A stretch of 64,000 bases of DNA, from contig NW_025954961.1 of assembly GCF_022376445.1 (NCBI RefSeq), positions 992,001-1,056,000 of the forward strand, read 5' to 3'. This document shows, piece after piece, positions 59,586 through 64,000 of this stretch. The first letter of the stretch is position 1; the number at the start of each line of letters is the position of its first letter. The stretch comes from Fomitopsis serialis. Its lineage: Eukaryota > Basidiomycota > Agaricomycetes > Polyporales > Fomitopsidaceae. The notes under the pieces were generated by a model. The model was given only the letters and a program-made list of their open reading frames with translations, searched no databases and was not told the origin of the DNA. A program made the position numbers and the translations under genes.

Positions 59586-60862
59586 ATGGCCGATGACGAA
59601 GACGACTACTTGTCCGACAAGTTCTTGCTAGAGTCTGCTCCTCCTCCCCTGCGCCGAGGACGTATGCAGAACGTCGAAAGGAGGCGCAACGGCTTTCTGC
59701 GATCAAGAATGAACAGAGCAGGAAGAAGAGCAGGCGCCAACTCGAGCAAGAGGCCGGGAAGAGGGGCTTCGCAAAAGCTTGTTCGAACGCGCGAAGGATG
59801 AAGAGGCTGCAGGGCTGCAGAACAAGGCGTTGGCTATGATGATGAAGATGGGCTATAAGCCGGGAGAGTCGCTGGGGCAAAACTACGACGACCCGCCGCC
59901 CGCTGAGAGCAGCGCGGCCGCGGCCAAGTCTGCTACTGCGGACGACGACGTTCCAGCGGATGCTTTCGCTGTTGCAGAACCGGCCAAGGGTGGGATCGGA
60001 CATAGGGTCGAGCCTCTGCCTCTGAACGAATGGGCTGGTACGTCCTCGCCCTCGTCGTCTTTCCAGTGGCACATCGCCCGCTCGCTGAGTACTCATACGC
60101 ATGACAGGCAAGACGGGTATCGGTCTGCGCAAACGCGCCGCGTCCCCCAGCGCATCGGAGAGGCTGGCCAAGATGGCGAAGCTTGCGGAGGAACAGACCA
60201 TGTCGGCTTCCGGGACCGCGCACGCCAGGAGTACGAGGACCGCCGCGCCCAAGGCCGCCTCGCGCCTGCGCAGCGCACCTGCATCACCCTCGACGAAAAG
60301 GACGGCCGTAAGGTGTGTCATCCTGTCGGGTAACTATGCGCTGTGCCGTGCCATCTGACTACGGGACACCCAGTTTAACATCCTTTGGCTCAACCCCGAA
60401 AACGCGGAGACGTTCCCAGAGGGCCTCATCGACGATCTGGATGATCCTGAGCTCGTCGCGAGCCTGTCTCGGCAGCAGGCAGGCGACACCATCGAAGGAC
60501 GGCTGAAGCAAAGATGCGAGCGGACGCGCTGCAGCCGCTGACGACGACACTCGAGGACGAAGAGGAAGCGCTGCCGGAGAAGGCAAAGCTGCGTGGATCG
60601 CCTTATTCGGAAGAGGAGGTCCAGGAAGCGAGGCAATTCCTCCGTCTCAACGTGAGTGTGGCAGTACTACGCCCGCAGTCGTCAACGTGCTCATGATGTT
60701 CCTTATGGGTGCACCTCGTGCCAGGCAAAGCATCGGTTGCAACTAGTGCTTGACTACCTGCGACAAAGATATACGTATTGCTTCTGGTGTGGAACACAGT
60801 ATGACAACCAGGAAGACATGGATCAGAACTGTCCGGGACCGGAGGAGGACGCGCACGATTGA
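59586..60862 (+). CDS. G-patch protein, GPATCH11/CCDC75-like (DUF4187)
   Basis: Nuclear protein with a G-patch, which in this family activates DEAH-box helicases, and a C-terminal DUF4187 zinc-binding-like domain. Start MADDEDDYLSDKFL. Blocks: APRTYAERRKEAQRLSAIKN, QSRKKSRRQLEQEAGKRGFA, NKALAMMMKMGYKPGESLGQ (G-patch start), GIGHRVEPLPLNEW, GKTGIGLRKRAASPSASE, RQEYEDRRAQGRLAPAQRTC, FNILWLNPENAETFPEGLID, the C-terminal LDYLRQRYTYCFWCGTQYDN and DMDQNCPGPEEDAHD with four candidate zinc-ligand Cys. Introns at about 60040-60109, 60317-60373 and 60653-60724. Four steps by one missing base, near 59650, 59775 (AAAA), 60203 and 60510, are needed to follow the family sequence. Confidence 0.85.
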
Positions 60863-61327
60863 TACGGGCGGGTGGTGTGGAGAATGCAGACGACATGTAA
60901 TTGCGATCGCATATCCTTCCGTAGCTTCAGGGAGGATAGACACAGCGGATACGCCTGACAGTTACCGAAATGAAAACCAGAATGATGGACAGCCACGTCA
61001 ACGAGTGTACAGATGGGGGTGAGGGGTAACGAACGTTCTAGGTATCATGCGATGCAACGCAAAAGAGAGTGACGGATGACGGAAACACTTGCGAACTACG
61101 ACCAGAAAACTGCTCGTCCATGCTGTTGAGAATAAACCGACGATGTGTATTGGTACAGTGTGGGATGGAAGATACAGCGATGGCTATAAGTCCGGAGGAA
61201 TAAAGTTAAGTCTGATAGAGACATGGCGGGTGAGGACTCGCACGGCACGCCGCTCTGATGCGGCATCGTGCAGGACGGGTTGTGTAGGGCAATGCAATCT
61301 GAACGAGTCAGACGATGCTCTCGTAGC

Positions 61328-62158
61328 TCATGCATGGGCATCGTGCATGTCTTCATCCTCTGTGTCCGAAGAGGCGTACTTCCACGTCTCCGGGGGAGGG
61401 AATACATGGGGGAGAGTAGGGATCAAGACGGGCTGCACTGGACTGCATGACCTCTTCCGGATGCGGTGGGAGAAGGAAGGGGACGTCGGTGATCCTTGTG
61501 GTGTCTTGCGACGGACGAATGTGGATATCGGGGTGTTCGCGGTCAAATCGGACTGCGAAAGGACAAGCTTGCGTGGGCGAGCATAGGATTGTCGCAAAGC
61601 GTTATGCGACGCACGCCGAGGGACGCCACAGGTCGTCGGAGATAAATAAGGCGATGTAGATAATGGCTAGGTAGAAGGACCGATGTCAGATTTGAGCCGA
61701 GCAAAGGCAATCAGTACTCACTCGTACAGGTACTTCCTCTATCTCTTCTTTGATGAAGGCGGGGGTACTTCGCTTTCTCATGTGCGACTGGTGTCCAAGT
61801 CAACGGTGATCATACATCGAGTCGTCATGGGCAAACTCACGATGGAGGGTGCGTATGGTGCGAAGCGAGGTACACGGACCCGACGCCTCTCCGTATCCCA
61901 GTCTCGGTCTGATGGCGTGCTCTCGGATTCCATGGCGGATGATCCCTCTAGGCGTACGAGGGGCCGTCGTGGAGAGACAGTGCTAGATAGTGAAGAAGAC
62001 AGCGAACTAGAAGAAGATGCAGAAGAAGAGCGAGAGTGGTGAACACGGTGCCCAAGGCTAACAGGCACCGTATCTTTGTGGAGGACTGGCAGTCCAGGCG
62101 AATTTTCAAGACCCAAAGTCGCCATGAGCTCCACGAAGGACGGGAGAGTAGTGGCCAT
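61328..62158 (-). CDS. Ser/Pro-rich protein of unknown function
   Basis: Three exons (61842-62158, 61722-61787, 61328-61666) join in phase to about 240 residues. Start MATTLPSFVELMATLGLENS at 62158: this N-terminal helix (PSFVELMATLGLE) looks conserved, while the rest is disordered. A Ser run (SRSSSASSSSSLSSSLSS), Arg-rich RRRVRVPRFAPYAPS, a short acidic KEEIEEVPVR, then LSTSPYLSPTTCGVPRRASH, PRKLVLSQSDLT, and the acidic end PETWKYASSDTEDEDMHDAH. Basidiomycetes have similar proteins, as I recall, without assigned function. No frame errors. The opposite strand also has open frames here but lacks the splice consistency. Confidence 0.65.
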
Positions 62159-63048
62159 AGTTAAAGGGCGGGAGAGTCGAGGTACGACCTCGAGCGCGGC
62201 CCTGTCTGATTGCAGCTATTATAGCCTGTGCATGATGTCTTGGGAACGGGCCGAGGGAAGTGGTTGCCAGGCAGAATTGGGAGCGCCATGGAGCAGAGGG
62301 CAACGCAGCACGCTGGGCAACGACGCCGGAATTCACGAGTGTGGTGTGTGTGAGATGATCAATATAGACGCCACTACAGTGGTCGACAAGGCGATGATAC
62401 TATGATAGACTCGAACATTCGTACCGGAAGCGCAACAAGGGGCGCAGCCACAGACTGCAACCGCTACGCCCGTCAATCTGCATTCAACCACGTCTACTTA
62501 CGGCACAGCAACACCAGCGCCCGCTGTCGTGCGGTCGCAAAACATAGACAATACCTCTCGTCCCTGCGGCGTCGCTCAGAGACCACCGTCTGTATCATGG
62601 CGACTGGAGCTATCCCGGGGCCAGCTGCGACAGCGCGACTGCAGTAACCTCACAGCCTTGATGTACATTGCCATTCGGTAACAACGCACCGGAGTGTGAT
62701 GACGACGGATAATAGCGATCGCGAGTCATGCTGACCGAGTATCGCGGATCGGCTACCGTTCGGAGGCCGCTGCTTGCTCGAGATTGGTTCAATGGTTGCG
62801 CGCAGGTGTCGCAGCGACTGCAGTGATGAGCGCGGGATGGTACACGCAGCGGTTGCGAGGGAAGACGAACAAGAGCGAGGAGAGCGGTGCGAAACAGGAG
62901 AGGCGGTGGGATGCTGTCCGGGCTCAAACGTCGCTGGCCGCGGATGCCAGATGGCTCGAGATCGTCGCGATCATTCTGTCGCGTGCCCCGGCGCTCCCGC
63001 GGCCACACTTGCCAAACACGCTCATACACCGACTTGCCGTCGACCACC
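62159..63048. other. Divergent intergenic region before RPB12
   Basis: About 890 bp between outward-facing starts. A Gln/Thr/Ala-rich plus-strand frame at about 62420-62660 could be an exon, but no start or splice partner is clear. A minus-strand frame at 62610-63071 overlaps the RPB12 start and is probably chance. Confidence 0.4.
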
Positions 63049-63368
63049 ATGAACTCCCAGCCGGGCACCAATTACAGCGCCCAGGGCCCGTCGGGCGGGT
63101 CGGGAGCATACATGCCAGCCCCTCGCCAGGAGATGGAGTACCTCTGCGCAGGTCTGTCCCTATTCTGATTGCTCGTCAGCGACTTCCAACGTCTTCTGCA
63201 GATTGCGGCGCGAAAAACGAGATCAGATCTCGAGAGCCGATACGTTGTCGCGAGTGCGGCCACAGGATCATGTATAAGAAGAGGACAAAACGAAGTATGT
63301 CGTCCCTTCGTTTGGCAGGCCCAGTCCACTCACCCGCCACCGCAGTGGTACAATTTGAGGCGCGATGA
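63049..63368 (+). CDS. rpb12: RNA polymerase subunit ABC10-alpha (Rpb12)
   Basis: Small zinc-ribbon subunit shared by RNA polymerases I, II and III. Three exons (63049-63151, 63202-63294, 63346-63368) join without error to 72 residues. The zinc ribbon is complete: [20 protein letters not shown] gives the first Cxx[20 protein letters not shown] the second CxxC, and the end is QFEAR, matching the C-terminal VxFxAR of the family. The last exon is only 23 nt. The N-terminal ~30 residues ([20 protein letters not shown]) are Gly/Ser/Gln-rich, about as long as the variable N-terminus of yeast Rpb12. Convergent with a DUF6593 gene. Confidence 0.96.
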
Positions 63369-63556
63369 GCCGCCGCGTTTGTGCCCGTGCTTGTATCTCA
63401 TGCCCCGTCTTCGCGTTATCCTGGCCATTTGTTGATCTGCACGCTGTCCCCTTCATTCATCATTTGTATATTAAGCATGGGTAGTCCAATAGAGGCAATT
63501 ACGTGATACATAAGCTAGCCATTACTACGCGTCATATGCGAAGGCGGCGCATGCCA

Positions 63557-64000
63557 TCACCATAGTTTCAATCCGTTCATCCATGAGTTGAGGAAACATG
63601 TAACCACCACGCGATCAAGGATGCCTTCTCCCCGGTCAGTAACGCGCAGCTGAGACTGATCGTCCGACCAGGTGGCAACTACTTTGCCCCTGGTACTCAC
63701 GCACTGGTAATCGTTAAGAACCGGACGGTATAAACAAATTGGATGCTTACGAAGAGATCTTTCCCGTTCTCTGCCTGTTTCCACTTGTACTCGGAGCCCC
63801 CCGCTTTGAACCGGCGGGATCTGATGGGGGATCAGTCAGACCGTGTGGAACAACATGCCATGGACGGGCGCACTTGCTAGACTGCTTCTTCATCTTTCGC
63901 AACTCCCTCATGTGGACCTACAACGGCGCCTTCTGTCATTTAGAAAGATGCGATGGAAAGACGGATATGTACGCGTTCAGTCCCGAACATGACATTTGCG
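63557..64000 (-). CDS. DUF6593-family protein (partial at window end)
   Basis: The 3' part of a second DUF6593 gene; the start lies beyond the window. The last exons read MRELRKMKKQSSKSRRFKAG, GSEYKWKQAENGKDLF, then CVSTRGKVVATWSDDQ, QLRVTDRGEGILDRVVVTCF and the end NSWMNGLKLW, stop at 63557. The EYKWK core and the hydrophobic final helix match the gene at 52969. Introns at about 63705-63752 (GTAAGC...CCAG) and 63826-63878 (GTGCGC...CATCAG). A TTGTAG acceptor near 63920 suggests another exon upstream. Confidence 0.7.

Noticed and set aside
4898..60862. Programmed frameshifting as explanation for the frame steps
   Set aside because: The sites share no slippery motif or downstream structure and occur in unrelated genes; missing bases are simpler.
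62610..63071. 153-codon minus-strand frame over the RPB12 promoter and start
   Set aside because: No family features; antisense to a certain gene start.

Overview
The window is nuclear DNA from a filamentous basidiomycete. Agaricomycetes are likely and Polyporales is a reasonable guess. Genes lie close together on both strands and most are cut by many 45-65 bp GT-AG introns. The gene content fits: two DUF6593 genes, a GH128 glucanase, a GH125 mannosidase and low-complexity Ser/Pro-rich proteins. I see no prokaryotic genes, rRNA, CRISPR array or intact transposon.

Layout: 0.1-2.9 kb Ser/Arg-rich protein (-). 4.9-6.7 kb MetX-family serine O-acyltransferase (+). 7.3-9.4 kb aldehyde dehydrogenase (+). 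9.8-10.3 kb broken coding fragment (-). 10.4-11.4 kb VPS60/CHMP5 (-). 12.1-14.4 kb allantoate-type MFS permease (+). 14.8-17.5 kb unrecognised charged protein (+). 18.0-22.8 kb dynamin-like GTPase resembling SLIP-GC (+). 24.5-25.3 kb small basic protein (-). 27.3-29.5 kb GPN3 (-), divergent from PYM at 29.7-30.5 kb (+). 30.7-32.1 kb Fmp32/CCDC90 mitochondrial protein (-). 33.3-35.3 kb Ser/Pro-rich protein (+). 36.0-38.5 kb GH125 (+). 39.1-41.8 kb C2 protein of the Fic1/Inn1 type (+). 42.0-42.5 kb small membrane protein (-). 42.9-48.8 kb head-to-head pair of related WD40 proteins. 48.9-50.9 kb M28 aminopeptidase (-). 51.3-51.8 kb uL11m (+). 53.0-53.8 kb DUF6593 (+). 54.2-55.4 kb AhpD/CMD-like protein (-). 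55.9-57.3 kb GH128 (-). 58.0-59.2 kb two-RRM protein (+). 59.6-60.9 kb G-patch protein (+). 61.3-62.2 kb unrecognised protein (-). 63.0-63.4 kb RPB12 (+). 63.6 kb to the window end, a partial DUF6593 gene (-).

Most genes are unrelated housekeeping or secreted functions and I see no metabolic cluster. Several neighbours are head-to-head and may share promoters: GPN3/PYM, the two WD40 genes, M28/uL11m, VPS60/permease and GH128/RRM.

One feature affects the whole annotation. About half of the genes, including strongly conserved ones, contain points where the homologous reading frame continues as if one base were missing, often at homopolymers. Other genes (VPS60, permease, PYM, Fmp32, GH125, M28, RPB12, the RRM gene, the first DUF6593 gene) splice into intact frames. 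Residual single-base deletion errors in the assembly are the likeliest cause. Exon coordinates below come from reading splice signals by eye and were not checked against transcripts.
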